This document shows, in pieces, positions 20,977-29,798 of a stretch of 64,000 nt of DNA. Positions within the stretch are counted from its first letter, which is position 1, and every line of letters starts with the position of its first letter. The notes below the pieces were generated by a model. It was not told where the DNA came from. It worked only from the letters and a program-made list of their open reading frames with translations, and did not search any database. The translations under genes and the position numbers were made by a program. This DNA is from Rouxiella chamberiensis (GTDB lineage: Bacteria > Pseudomonadota > Gammaproteobacteria > Enterobacterales > Enterobacteriaceae), in assembly GCF_026967475.1 (NCBI RefSeq), contig NZ_CP114058.1, positions 1,674,001 through 1,738,000 of the forward strand, given 5' to 3'.

Positions 20977-21096
20977 GCAGGTGAATGCAACGTCAAGCGA
21001 TGGGCGTTGTGCTCCATAATTGTTCTACTTCTTCCTGGTTTAGAATTCTTGCTTGCAATGAATTCGAACAACGCCGGTCTTTGACCGGCTTTTTTT
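20977..21096 (+). ncRNA. fnrS: FnrS, anaerobically induced small regulatory RNA
   Basis: The first 30-odd bases (from GCAGGTGAATGCAACGTCAA through GCGATGGGCGTTG) are essentially identical to E. coli FnrS, which I recognise directly. This includes the 5' stem-loop that pairs with target mRNAs. The RNA ends in an intrinsic terminator: stem GCCGGTC (21073-21079) with GACCGGC (21083-21089) followed by seven T. Length about 120 nt, as in E. coli. FnrS is an Hfq-dependent RNA made under FNR control; it represses aerobic-metabolism genes in anaerobic cells. It lies next to zntB as in enteric genomes and is convergent with it. Confidence 0.93.
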
Positions 21097-21120
21097 ATTC
21101 GAATTTTATCGGGCCAAACG

Positions 21121-22116
21121 TTACAGCCACTTGCTGCGCTTCATCCACCAGGCCACGCCTCCCACCAGCATCACCAGAATCCCACAGAAAATCGAGAAGC
21201 CGAGAGGATGACTTGCGCCCGGAATGCCGCCCAGATTGACCCCGAAAAGTCCGGTCAGGAAGGTCGTCGGCAGAAACACCATCGCCAGCAGGGACATGGT
21301 ATAGGTGCGGCGGTTGAGCGCATCGGCCATCAGGGAGCTTATTTCGTCGGACAGGACGGCGGTTCGCGCAATGCTGGCGTCAAGATCGTCGAGCCCGCGT
21401 CCGAGTCGGTCCGAAATCTCCTGCATTCGGCGTCGTTCGTCGTCCGTCATCCACGGCAGTCTCTCGCTCGCCAGACGCGCAAACACATCGCGCTGCGGCG
21501 ACATATACCGCCTCAGGACAATCAGTTGCTTACGCAGCAGCGCCATCTGCCCGCGTTCAGGCAGTTGCTGCTCCATCAGGGCATCTTCGAAATCGATAAT
21601 CTTGTCGTGCAGGTCTTCAATAAAATCGCTGGTGTGATCGGTCAGACCGTCGCACATCTCCACAAGCCAGGTGCCGGTATCGGTCGGACCACTGCCGTGC
21701 TGCATGTCGTTGATGATGTCATTCATCGAAAACACTTTGCGATGACGGGTCGAGATAATCATCTTGTCGGTCAGATAGACGCGGATGGTGACCAGCTGGT
21801 CGGGGCGGGCGTTGGCGTTGAGATTGATGCTGCGCAGCGTTACCAGCGTCCCTTCGCCCATGCGCAGCACTTTTGGCCGAATGCTCTCTCCGGCCAGCGC
21901 TTCGCGCACGTTGTCGGGCAGCACCGGCGTACTGTTAATCCACTTTTCACTTTCCGGCAGGGAGTAATCGAGGTGCAGCCAGCAAGGTTTTTCGGCGCTG
22001 GCCACGCATTGCTGATTTATTTCGTTGACCCCGCCCTTTCCGTCCAGTTGATACGCGTATACGGCGTCTGACACTTGCAGTTCTTCACCCTTGATGACAT
22101 CCACAATATTTCTCAC
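21121..22116 (-). CDS. zntB: Zinc transport protein ZntB
   Basis: CorA-superfamily pentameric membrane transporter for zinc, 331 residues. A long N-terminal cytoplasmic funnel domain ([61 protein letters not shown]) precedes two C-terminal helices joined by the signature GVN loop in [15 protein letters not shown] (about residues 285-300). The short basic tail MKRSKWL is conserved with E. coli ZntB. The start at 22116 gives a few more N-terminal residues than E. coli; an internal alternative is possible. Confidence 0.95.
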   Translation of the reverse strand: MRNIVDVIKGEELQVSDAVYAYQLDGKGGVNEINQQCVASAEKPCWLHLDYSLPESEKWINSTPVLPDNVREALAGESIRPKVLRMGEGTLVTLRSINLNANARPDQLVTIRVYLTDKMIISTRHRKVFSMNDIINDMQHGSGPTDTGTWLVEMCDGLTDHTSDFIEDLHDKIIDFEDALMEQQLPERGQMALLRKQLIVLRRYMSPQRDVFARLASERLPWMTDDERRRMQEISDRLGRGLDDLDASIARTAVLSDEISSLMADALNRRTYTMSLLAMVFLPTTFLTGLFGVNLGGIPGASHPLGFSIFCGILVMLVGGVAWWMKRSKWL

Positions 22117-22484
22117 TTTCCCGTTTAATTATTATCAGTTTAGCGGTAACTCTTTGAAGTACCAATACATCGGCGATGCCGCCTCCTGCATGAGGCGGCA
22201 GACAGAGGCCATAATGATGCCATGCCCGTGCCGATAAGTGGTGTGCCGCGCGGGCGAGAGTGTATCAAAATGTGCGGACATGGCGGGCTGTTTCGCGAAA
22301 AGAGGTCAGGCCGAGATTAGGGAAAGACAAAACGAAATGCGCATGAGAAGTCGCATGCGGCGGGCTCTGACATATTTTCTTTCATTGAACAAATAGACGC
22401 TGAGTTACTAATTCATACACTACTGCCATGAGGTTTCGCTCATTGCCGACACAACTGTCCTTTTCTATCAGGTAAAACAATAAA
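22117..22484. other. Intergenic region with a hairpin in the zntB leader
   Basis: No gene seen. TGCCGCCTC (22177-22185) and GAGGCGGCA (22192-22200) form a perfect 9-bp stem with a six-base loop about 60 bases upstream of the zntB start, without a T-run. The remainder should contain divergent promoters for zntB and the secreted protein at 22485. Confidence 0.45.
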
Positions 22485-22910
22485 ATGAAAAAAATGCTTC
22501 TGTCATTGCTGGTTCTGGGATCAATGACCCAGGCCGTCCACGCGGCCGAGATGATCGGAAATTACACGGCGGCGGGTTATACCCACTGCGGCGGCATGAA
22601 AGTGCTGACCAGCGCGATAACCAGTCAGGATACCATGGTGCTGCAAATCACCGATCCGAAAACCAACGCCAGCCAAATCTACTTTGGAAACCGTACCGAA
22701 GACGAAAGCGACAAAGTGAAGTACACCCTGTCGACGTATAATGCGGACACCAAAACCTTCACGCCGGACCCGTCCAACACTACGGTCAATTTCGGTATCA
22801 ATGAAAGCCCTGCGGGCAGCAAGGGCGCAGAGCTGTATCATTTGACGATGGCCGGTCAGCAATATAGCTGCACGCCGTATACCGTTTTCGATCCGCTGGC
22901 CAAGAAGTAA
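22485..22910 (+). CDS. Hypothetical secreted protein, 141 aa
   Basis: Not recognised. It has a clear Sec signal peptide (MKKMLLSLLVLGSMTQAVHA, cut before AEM), and the mature chain of about 120 residues has no lipobox or membrane helix. Two cysteines, in THCGGMK near the N-terminus and YSCTPY near the C-terminus, could form one disulfide. The sequence is rich in Thr, Ser and Asn and reads as beta-structure, suggesting a soluble periplasmic protein. It stands alone, divergent from zntB, with a hairpin after its stop. Confidence 0.75.
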   Translation: MKKMLLSLLVLGSMTQAVHAAEMIGNYTAAGYTHCGGMKVLTSAITSQDTMVLQITDPKTNASQIYFGNRTEDESDKVKYTLSTYNADTKTFTPDPSNTTVNFGINESPAGSKGAELYHLTMAGQQYSCTPYTVFDPLAKK

Positions 22911-22927
22911 TTCCCACTTTCGACGCG

Positions 22928-22957
22928 CAAGCCCCTTCCGTGTTTGACAGGGGCTTG
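22928..22957. terminator. Hairpin between convergent genes
   Basis: CAAGCCCCT and AGGGGCTTG form a 9-bp stem with a 12-base loop between the stops of the secreted-protein gene and ycjG. The T-tract is poor, so it may be a weak terminator. Confidence 0.5.
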
Positions 22958-22971
22958 TTGCCGCAGGCCGG

Positions 22972-23952
22972 TTAATCGCCCGTTGCCTGAAGATCAATGA
23001 CCCCCGCATGAAACGCTAGTCCGGGCACCACGTCTTTCGACAACCAGGTCGGCCCGTCGAGATCGATAAACTTCGCGCCTACGGTTAACGGCAGTGCGGC
23101 CCGCACCGCACGCGAGGTGCACAACATGCAGCCCAGCATCACCTCCAGACCCTGCGCCTTCGCCGCCGACGCCAGCGCCAGCGCCCCGGTCAATCCTCCG
23201 GTTTTATCCAGCTTGATATTGACCATGTCGTAGCGCCCGACCAGCTGCGCCAAATCATCAACCGTATGACAGCTTTCGTCGGCACAGATGGGGAGCGGAT
23301 GAATAAAGTTGGCCAGCGCCTCGTCGTGTCCGGCGGCGAGCGGTTGCTCGAGCATCAGCACGCCAAGATCCGCAAGCAACTGACAGCGTGACGCCAGCCC
23401 TTCGCTTTGCCAGGATTCGTTGGCATCGACAATCAGCGAGACATTGGGCGCAACGCTGCGAATGGCGACCATTCTTTCCGTGATGAAATGATCGTCGAGT
23501 TTGACCTTGAGCAGGGTCACGCCATTTTGCTGATGGGCAAGTGCGGCCTGCGCCATAGCCTCGGGGGTATCGATACTCAGGGTTTGCGCCATGCTGATAC
23601 ACGCCAGCGGCGTCATCTGGTTAAGCTGCCACAGGGTTTGCCCGCGCTGCTGCTGCTCAAGACTCCATAGCGCCGAATCGATGGCATTGCGCGCGGCGCC
23701 CGCAGGCAGCAGCGTTTGCAGGGTCTGGCGGTCAACGCCCTGCTGGATCCGCCCACTTATGGCCTCAAGTTCTGCCATCACCGAAATTTCACTTTCTCCA
23801 TAGCGCGGGTACGGCGTGCATTCGCCGATGCCCACCACGCCGTCTTCTTCGATTTCTACCACGATAACGCGCGCTTCGGTACGACTGCCGCGAGCAATAA
23901 CAAAAGCCGTATGTAGCGGCCAGGCTTCAGGATAAAAGCGTACGCTTCTCAT
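22972..23952 (-). CDS. ycjG: L-Ala-D/L-Glu epimerase
   Basis: Enolase-superfamily enzyme (326 residues) that epimerises L-Ala-D-Glu to L-Ala-L-Glu in murein peptide recycling. It carries the family Lys pair (KVKLDD about 155, NIKLDKTGG about 250) and metal ligands in IVDANESW (Asp), LEQPLAAG (Glu) and ICADESCHT (Asp). The ending GPTWLSKDVVPGL matches E. coli YcjG. Intact and monocistronic. Confidence 0.94.
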   Translation of the reverse strand: MRSVRFYPEAWPLHTAFVIARGSRTEARVIVVEIEEDGVVGIGECTPYPRYGESEISVMAELEAISGRIQQGVDRQTLQTLLPAGAARNAIDSALWSLEQQQRGQTLWQLNQMTPLACISMAQTLSIDTPEAMAQAALAHQQNGVTLLKVKLDDHFITERMVAIRSVAPNVSLIVDANESWQSEGLASRCQLLADLGVLMLEQPLAAGHDEALANFIHPLPICADESCHTVDDLAQLVGRYDMVNIKLDKTGGLTGALALASAAKAQGLEVMLGCMLCTSRAVRAALPLTVGAKFIDLDGPTWLSKDVVPGLAFHAGVIDLQATGD

Positions 23953-24198
23953 TCACCACTCCATGAAAACGCCTTCGGGCACAATGCGGGGAGGCTTTTG
24001 TCAGTATAGACAGTGAGATGGCCGAATATGGCAGAAAGCGCAGAATTCCGCGCTTTTTCGGCATTCGGCATAATCCGCAACTTGCCGCCGAGACATAAGC
24101 AGTTTGTGCGGCCATAAGCGGGTAATCGCACCGGTCTTTTCTTTCCTGCGGCATTATGATGGTCGACAATATTGCATTCCATTTAACAGGAGTCGGCC

Positions 24199-25353
24199 AT
24201 GTTCAATTTTGATTTCTATAATCCCACTCGCGTTTTGTTTGGGGCCAATCGTATTGGCGACATCGGCAAGCATATTCCCGCCAATGCCCGGGTATTAATC
24301 ACCTACGGCGGCGGAAGCGCCAAAAAGTACGGCACGCTGGATGAAGTGCAGGCCGCATTGGGTGACCGCGTCACGTTTGAATTTGGCGGTATCGAAGTGA
24401 ACCCGCATTTCGATACACTGATGAAGGCCGTCGAGGTAGTAAAAGAGAACAAGATAGATTTTCTGCTGGCGGTCGGCGGCGGATCGGTTGTGGATGGCAC
24501 CAAGTTTATCGCGGCGGCGGCCTGTTATGAGGGCGATATCTGGCCACTCTGGTCGAAACGTCAGCCTCTCGCCAGGGCGCTCCCGCTGGGCTGTGTCATG
24601 ACCCTGCCCGCAACCGGCTCCGAAACCAACCATGTGGCCGTAGTGACCCACACCGGGCTAGGTCAGAAAACCGGTTACAGCGACCCGCTGCTGTTCCCGA
24701 AATTTTCCGTGCTGGATCCGACCAAAACCTACACGCTGCCTGTCACGCAGGTCGCCAATGGCGTCGTCGATGCCTTTATCCACGTTATCGAGCAGTATCT
24801 GACCTATCCGGTATACGGCAAAGTGCAGGACCGTTTCGCCGAAGGCATTATGCTGACTCTACTCGAAGAAGGGCCGAAGGCGCTGCACGATCCTGAAAAC
24901 TATGACGTGCGCTCGGCCATTACCTGGTCCGCCACGCTTGCGCTCAACGGTCTGATTGCCGTCGGTGTGCCGCAGGACTGGGCCACGCACCGTATCGGCC
25001 ACCAGCTCACCGCGCTTTACGGCATCGATCACGCCCAGACGCTGGCAATTTTGCTCCCCAGCCTGTTGCAGGTTCAGCGCGACGGGAAAAGGCAAAAACT
25101 GCTGCAATATGCAGAGCGGGTGTGGAATATCCAGACGGGCGACGAGGACAGCCGCATCGATGCCGCGATTGCCAAAACGCGCGAATTTTTTGAATTGATG
25201 GGCCTGAAAACGCAGCTTGGTGCGCTGGGTCACCCTAAAACCGCAATCGACGATATTCTGGAGAATCTCCAGCGCTTCGATATGCTGCCGATGGGTGAGC
25301 GGGAAGATATTGATTTCGACCGCGCCAAAACCATTTTGACACTGAGCTATTGA
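24199..25353 (+). CDS. NADPH-dependent iron-containing alcohol dehydrogenase / aldehyde reductase (YqhD-like)
   Basis: Group III metal-dependent alcohol dehydrogenase of 384 residues, reducing aldehydes (including toxic short-chain ones) with NADPH. It has the GGGSAKKYGTLDEV and VGGGSVVDGTKFIAA nucleotide-binding loops, and metal ligands in NGVVDAFIHVIEQY (Asp, His) and DWATHRIGHQLTALYGIDHAQTL (two His). The length and FNFDFYNPTRVLFGANRI start are those of YqhD. RBS AGGAG lies eight bases before the ATG. It stands alone; no AraC-type YqhC regulator is beside it. Confidence 0.9.
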   Translation: MFNFDFYNPTRVLFGANRIGDIGKHIPANARVLITYGGGSAKKYGTLDEVQAALGDRVTFEFGGIEVNPHFDTLMKAVEVVKENKIDFLLAVGGGSVVDGTKFIAAAACYEGDIWPLWSKRQPLARALPLGCVMTLPATGSETNHVAVVTHTGLGQKTGYSDPLLFPKFSVLDPTKTYTLPVTQVANGVVDAFIHVIEQYLTYPVYGKVQDRFAEGIMLTLLEEGPKALHDPENYDVRSAITWSATLALNGLIAVGVPQDWATHRIGHQLTALYGIDHAQTLAILLPSLLQVQRDGKRQKLLQYAERVWNIQTGDEDSRIDAAIAKTREFFELMGLKTQLGALGHPKTAIDDILENLQRFDMLPMGEREDIDFDRAKTILTLSY

Positions 25354-25371
25354 GCCGCATAAACCTCGCCG

Positions 25372-25695
25372 TTACTGCGGCAGGCGGAGGCGTTGTTCAA
25401 AGGCCACCTGTCTGCCGTCTGTAATGGACACGGTAATTTCTGCGGTATCGCCCTGTTCGAGCCTAAACTGCATGTTCGACAGGGCCACATCATTGTTGGC
25501 GGCTATCACGATATTGCCCTGCTGCTGGCTGGTACTGCTGCCCGCCTGCGTCTGTTTTTTAAAACGAACAAGCACCCGGCAGGCGCACTCTGTGGTGAGA
25601 TGCGCCATAGGTGTCACTGTGTACCGCTGCCCCTGCTGTTGATGAACAAACCACAAAGGCTGGCTCAATACGGCGGCTATCAACATTGAAACCAT
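25372..25695 (-). CDS. csgC: Curli assembly protein CsgC
   Basis: Small periplasmic immunoglobulin-fold protein (107 residues) that keeps CsgA from forming amyloid inside the cell. It has a short signal sequence (MVSMLIAAVLSQPLW), the CxC motif as CAC in TTECACRVLVRF, and the closing VSITDGRQVAFEQRL as in other CsgC proteins. GGAGG lies seven bases before the ATG, directly after the csgA terminator. Last gene of csgBAC. Confidence 0.88.
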   Translation of the reverse strand: MVSMLIAAVLSQPLWFVHQQQGQRYTVTPMAHLTTECACRVLVRFKKQTQAGSSTSQQQGNIVIAANNDVALSNMQFRLEQGDTAEITVSITDGRQVAFEQRLRLPQ

Positions 25696-25710
25696 CGGGT
25701 AACCTCCATA

Positions 25711-25738
25711 AAAAAACAGGGCGTGGCCCTGTTTTTTT
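25711..25738 (-). terminator. Terminator/attenuator between csgA and csgC
   Basis: ACAGGGC pairs with GCCCTGT over a three-base loop; T-runs of at least six flank both sides, so it works in both directions. It lies between the csgA stop and the csgC ribosome-binding site and should leave csgC at a lower level than csgA. Confidence 0.8.
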
Positions 25739-25756
25739 AGTTACGTTGAACGCGCA

Positions 25757-26207
25757 TTAGCGTTGCAATGCATAGGCTCTGTTGCCATTACCAACCTGCT
25801 CGACATTGACCAGACTGCTGTTGGCGCTTTGTGTCGAGGTCACAAAGTTACCGGAACCACTCTGGCTAATCAGCAGTTTGCTCTTGTCGCCGGTTTGCAG
25901 GGCATCGGCGTAGTTATAGTTACCGTGCTGGTCGACGGTCAGAATGCTTCTGTCGCCCTGCTGTGCCGTGGAGGCGGTATTGTGATTGCCGTACTGATTG
26001 ATATCGGTCAGCGAGTTTCTGCGCCTGAGTCTGCGCTGCGTTAGCCACGTTGTGCGAGCCTTCCTGATAAATCTGCAATTCGGAGCCCCAGGAGGTCGCC
26101 TGGAATACCGGTGCCGAAGAACCGCCGCCCGGTCCGCCGAATTCTGCCGCCATCGTTGTACCACTAAAGACCAGCGCGGATACTGCCATTATTTTCCACA
26201 GTTTCAT
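25757..26207 (-). CDS. csgA: Major curlin subunit CsgA (one-base frameshift)
   Basis: Secreted amyloid subunit of curli. A signal peptide (MKLWKIMAVSALVFSGTTMA) is followed by a Gly/Ser-rich linker (GGPGGGSSAP) that is the CsgG-targeting region, then five imperfect 22-residue repeats of the Sx5QxGxxNxAxxxQ type: SELQIYQEGSHNVANAAQ, SLTDINQYGNHNTASTAQ, SILTVDQHGNYNYADALQ, SKLLISQSGSGNFVTSTQ and SLVNVEQVGNGNRAYALQ. An extra T at 26016-26018 (coding CAGAAAC for CAGAAC) breaks the frame between repeats 1 and 2; repaired length is 149. Repeat 4 lacks the usual Ala. Upstream csgB is 53 bases away. Confidence 0.9.
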
Positions 26208-26260
26208 GATGCTACCCCATAGGTTTGAGATTTGATGGTTATGTTGGACTGCCTTGACGA

Positions 26261-26728
26261 CTAACGCTGCGTCACTTTTATTGCCATTCCTGACGCGTTT
26301 TGTACGATCCCGGCCGAGCGGTCCGTACCACTTTGGCTTATTTGCGCCACGTTTCTCCTGCCCTTCTGGGCGATTAACGCGGTGTTGCCAAATCCTTGCT
26401 GCTCCACCGATGCCGAATTCCCGCTGCCGCCCTGAGCAACCAGCGCTGTGTTATCGTCACCGGACTGATGAATATCGAGAGTATTTCCACTGCCTCTTTG
26501 ACTAATGACGGCCGTATTATCATTTCCTCGCTGGCCAATAAGCGCCTGGTTGCCGTAACCTGCCACGAGTTTTTCAAAGCCCGGATTGCTCATTTCGTTT
26601 TGCTGCGTAAATGTCTCCGAAGAGGCCAAATCGCTTTGCTGGGAAAATACAGAGGGCGCGAACAGACTGGCGGTTAAAAAAAGTGCCGTCACCCTGCCTT
26701 TTATCATGTATTCGTTTATACCTTTCAT
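26261..26728 (-). CDS. csgB: Curlin minor subunit / nucleator CsgB
   Basis: Cell-surface nucleator of curli. The 155-residue precursor has a signal sequence (ALFLTASLFAPSVFS) and five repeats such as NQALIGQRGNDNTAVISQRGS and NTALIAQKGRRNVAQISQ, ending in MAIKVTQR like E. coli CsgB (MAIRVTQR), the region that anchors it to the surface. The start may be the ATG at 26728 or the internal ATG at 26707 (MIKGRVTAL). First gene of csgBAC, divergent from csgD. Confidence 0.9.
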   Translation of the reverse strand: MKGINEYMIKGRVTALFLTASLFAPSVFSQQSDLASSETFTQQNEMSNPGFEKLVAGYGNQALIGQRGNDNTAVISQRGSGNTLDIHQSGDDNTALVAQGGSGNSASVEQQGFGNTALIAQKGRRNVAQISQSGTDRSAGIVQNASGMAIKVTQR

Positions 26729-27387
26729 GACTCCCGCCTATATTATTTCGGGTCGTTAATGACATTATGCATAGCGCCATAAAAAATAAACTCATCGTTA
26801 AGTGGTATTTTTTATAGTTACTCATACGAAAGCATGAGAATAATGCCACTGTTTTTTGTTAGGAATAATTCGATTAAATCATTACCAGGCAAAGTAATTA
26901 AGCCCAAGTCAGAATAAAGCCGCCTCTTTTATAACTCCCACTGATGATTCAAGAAAATTTATTTGTGATTACGGTCAAAAATATCAGCTTAGGAATATTG
27001 CCAGCGCTTTAATATTACTGAACATAGACGATTAACCAAACGAATAAATCCTAAAGAAAAAGATTTAAAAAAAGAACACTTAAAATATAAATACGCATTA
27101 AATTCAAGGGAATAAAACCTTAGCCTCTCATTTTACCTTCACCCTTTCCTTGCCGGTCGCTTTTTACACGTTAAAAGGGCTTATGAGTTAATCTTTATCG
27201 GTTGCCTGCCCCCTCTTGATTTCAAATACAGCCGCGCTAAATTGATAAGACAGCGGCGGGTATGAATACCCAATGCGCAATAACAAGATAGAAAGACGCT
27301 TGCACCAGGGAATTTACACAGCAGATAACTCATCGTCTTTTTCCTGCATTCGAGAAAGCGATGACTTATCTAATTAGGATACACGCA
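26729..27387. promoter_or_regulatory. csgB-csgD divergent regulatory region
   Basis: About 660 AT-rich bases without a gene, close in size to the same region in E. coli, where many regulators act on csgD. Poly-A/T tracts near 27055-27090 suggest bending or H-NS binding. A short palindrome GGGTATgaATACCC lies at 27258-27271, roughly 120 bases before csgD. AAAAGAGGCGGC near 26930 on the reverse strand partly resembles the CsgD site AAAAGNGNNAWW. Individual binding sites remain unproven. Confidence 0.7.
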
Positions 27388-28041
27388 ATGATGACTCCAG
27401 AAACGACACCGTCGAATAAAGTATTGCTGCTGGTCACCAAACCTTCTCTTCAGTCTTCGGCCTTGTTGATCCAGTTAAGCTATAAACTCGGCATTAATAC
27501 GAAGTTACACCATATCAATAAACCTCTGGATGTTCCGATAACGGATGAAATACTGGTTATTTTTGATATTGCGCAGGCAGACAAAAAAATGGCGATTCAC
27601 TGGCAAACGGCGCTTTCGCAATATCACGCGCAGGTGAAAACATTGCTTTTGAATGCGCCGGAGGATTACCCCTTTTATGAAATCGAACGCTGGCCCACCA
27701 TCAGCGCCGTATTTTATCCCTCGACGGGCGAAACGCAGCTGACGGATGGCATTAGCAGTGTATTGCGTGACGAATGCTACTTTTCGCCCCGTTTTACCCG
27801 CTATCTGGTCAATCAATCGGGGCAGCACCGCTATATCAATTATGAACAGACCGGTATTACCCAACGTGAAAGCGAGATCCTGAATAAACTGCGCATGGGG
27901 GCGTCGAACCATGAAATCGCCCAACTGCTGTTTATCAGTGAAAACACGGTAAAAACCCACCTCTATAACCTGTTTAAAAAAATAGCCGTTAAAAACCGTA
28001 CGCAGGCCGTGACCTGGGCCAATGAAAATCTCAGGCGGTAG
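27388..28041 (+). CDS. csgD: Curli and biofilm master regulator CsgD
   Basis: LuxR/FixJ-type transcription factor that turns on csgBAC. The N-terminal receiver-like domain lacks a standard phospho-acceptor arrangement (LVIFDIAQADKK). The C-terminal helix-turn-helix is nearly identical to E. coli: REKEILNKL-type segment, then GASNHEIAQLLFISENTVKTHLYNLFKKIAVKNRTQAVTWANENLRR. The ATG at 27388 has AGGA eleven bases upstream; an in-frame upstream ATG at 27361 lacks an RBS. csgE follows after three bases. Confidence 0.95.
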   Translation: MMTPETTPSNKVLLLVTKPSLQSSALLIQLSYKLGINTKLHHINKPLDVPITDEILVIFDIAQADKKMAIHWQTALSQYHAQVKTLLLNAPEDYPFYEIERWPTISAVFYPSTGETQLTDGISSVLRDECYFSPRFTRYLVNQSGQHRYINYEQTGITQRESEILNKLRMGASNHEIAQLLFISENTVKTHLYNLFKKIAVKNRTQAVTWANENLRR

Positions 28042-28044
28042 CTC

Positions 28045-28439
28045 ATGAAAAGCAGCGTAATCATGTTGTTGCTGTGGGGACTATTAAGCGGCATGGGCGC
28101 ACAGGCGGCGAATATCAAGGACATTCGCGACCCCGGACTCATCACCGACCATACCGTAAGCGCGGTGGGTCATGATTTCTATCGACTTTTTACCGACCGC
28201 TGGGAAAAAATCTTCCGGAAACCATGACGATAAGCGAACGGCCCAGCGCACGTTGGGGCAGTTGGATAACCATAAAAGTCGGTCAGGATTTACTGTATCA
28301 AACGTTGTTATTTCCGAACCGGCATAATTTTGGCAAAGAGGTCGACACCGCCGTGCAAAGCGTCGGTGAGGCATTATCGAGACGGCAAATAGATAAAACA
28401 CTTCTGGGTACCGGCGATTTGTCCGGTGATGAATTTTAA
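28045..28439 (+). CDS. csgE: Curli assembly factor CsgE (one-base frameshift)
   Basis: Periplasmic adaptor capping the CsgG pore. A signal peptide ([21 protein letters not shown]) precedes the conserved [24 protein letters not shown]. The A6 at 28205-28210 should be A7: repair gives [29 protein letters not shown] and the rest, ending [12 protein letters not shown], as in E. coli CsgE. Repaired length is 131. Identity is sure; the break is probably a sequencing error since csgF and csgG are intact. Confidence 0.92.
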
Positions 28440-28449
28440 GGGGAACATC

Positions 28450-28854
28450 ATGAAAATATTCCTGATAGCACTATCGGCTCTACTCTTTTCTCCGCTGTCG
28501 TGGGGAGGAAATATGGTCTTTCAGTTCGTAAACCCCAATTTCGGCGGTAATCCTAATAACGGTTCTTTTCTGCTTAATGAGGCCAATGCCCAGAACTCTT
28601 ATAAAGATCCTGACGCCTACGATTTTGATACTTCAACGCCCAGTGCATTGGATAATTTCAGTACCGCACTGCAATCTCAATTACTGAGCGGGTTGATGGG
28701 CAATATCAGTCAGGGCAAACCGGGCCGTCTGGTCACTCAGGACTTTATTGTCGATGTGCAAAATACCGACGGCCAACTGGTCATGAACGTGACCGACCGC
28801 TCCACCGGCAAAACCTCCACCATTCAGGTTCAAGGTCTTACGGCGACCAATTGA
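28450..28854 (+). CDS. csgF: Curli assembly factor CsgF
   Basis: Surface factor tying CsgB nucleation to the CsgG pore; 134 residues from the ATG at 28450, which has AGGGGA seven bases upstream and a signal peptide ending LSWG. The mature N-terminus, [25 protein letters not shown], is the conserved CsgG-binding peptide. An in-frame ATG at 28426 lies within csgE and is not used here. Confidence 0.94.
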   Translation: MKIFLIALSALLFSPLSWGGNMVFQFVNPNFGGNPNNGSFLLNEANAQNSYKDPDAYDFDTSTPSALDNFSTALQSQLLSGLMGNISQGKPGRLVTQDFIVDVQNTDGQLVMNVTDRSTGKTSTIQVQGLTATN

Positions 28855-28876
28855 CTCACCACAGGATAATAAGAAT

Positions 28877-29707
28877 ATGCGTAATGCTTACCTCTTGATT
28901 GCCGCTTTACTGCTTGGCGGTTGTGTGACCTCTGCGCCCAGGGAAGCGGCAAAGCCGACTCTGTTACCGCGTGCGCAGAGTTATAAAGACCTGACTCATC
29001 TGCCACCGGCAAAAGGCCGCATTTTTGTGTCGGTTTATAATATTCAGGATGAAACCGGCCAGTTCAAACCTTATCCCGCCAGCAACTTTTCAACCGCCGT
29101 TCCGCAGAGCGCCACGGCCATGCTGGTGACGGCACTTAAAGATTCGAAATGGTTTATTCCGCTGGAACGTCAGGGACTGCAAAACCTGCTGAACGAGAGA
29201 AAGATTATTCGTGCCGCCCAGGAAAATGGCAGCGTGGCTATCAATAATGCCCGTCCGCTGTCGTCATTGATTGCCGCCAATATTCTGATTGAAGGTTCGA
29301 TTATTGGTTACGAGAGCAATGTGAAATCGGGCGGTGCCGGTGCGCGTTATTTCGGCATCGGTGCCAGCACGCAATATCAACTGGATCAGATAGCCGTAAA
29401 CCTGCGTGCGGTGGATATTAATACTGGTGAAGTGCTCTCTTCCGTCAACACCAGCAAAACCATTCTTTCCTACGAGTTTCAGGCCGGGGTCTTCCGCTTT
29501 GTCGATTATCAGCGACTGCTGGAGGGCGAAGTCGGTTTCACAACCAATGAACCTGTCATGCTGTGTCTCATGTCGGCGATTGAAACGGGCGTCATTTACA
29601 TGATTAATGACGGTATCGATCGCAATCTGTGGCAATTGCAAAACAGCGCCGACAGCCGCTCGCCTATTCTCGATAAATACAAACAGATGCAGGTGCCGAT
29701 GTCCTGA
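28877..29707 (+). CDS. csgG: Curli secretion channel lipoprotein CsgG
   Basis: Outer-membrane lipoprotein forming the nonameric curli export pore; 276 residues. The lipobox is LLLGGC (Cys16), followed by RAQSYKDLTHLPPAKGRIFVSVYNIQDETGQFKPYPASNFS, close to E. coli including the YPASNFST constriction loop that lines the pore. Intact. Last gene of csgDEFG, 22 bases after csgF, followed by a strong hairpin. Confidence 0.96.
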   Translation: MRNAYLLIAALLLGGCVTSAPREAAKPTLLPRAQSYKDLTHLPPAKGRIFVSVYNIQDETGQFKPYPASNFSTAVPQSATAMLVTALKDSKWFIPLERQGLQNLLNERKIIRAAQENGSVAINNARPLSSLIAANILIEGSIIGYESNVKSGGAGARYFGIGASTQYQLDQIAVNLRAVDINTGEVLSSVNTSKTILSYEFQAGVFRFVDYQRLLEGEVGFTTNEPVMLCLMSAIETGVIYMINDGIDRNLWQLQNSADSRSPILDKYKQMQVPMS

Positions 29708-29725
29708 TTTCATCGTGCATAATAG

Positions 29726-29767
29726 CCATCGCCCCCGCATTCTCGCGCTGGAATGCGGGGGCGATGG
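29726..29767. terminator. 17-bp perfect hairpin between csgG and the sugar operon
   Basis: CCATCGCCCCCGCATTC (29726-29742) and its exact complement (29751-29767) flank an eight-base loop. It lies between the convergent stops of csgG and the dehydrogenase gene, so it probably works as a two-way transcription block, although the following sequence is not a T-tract. Confidence 0.6.
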
Positions 29768-29798
29768 ATTGTCTGCCGCTATTAAAGAAATATTACTC

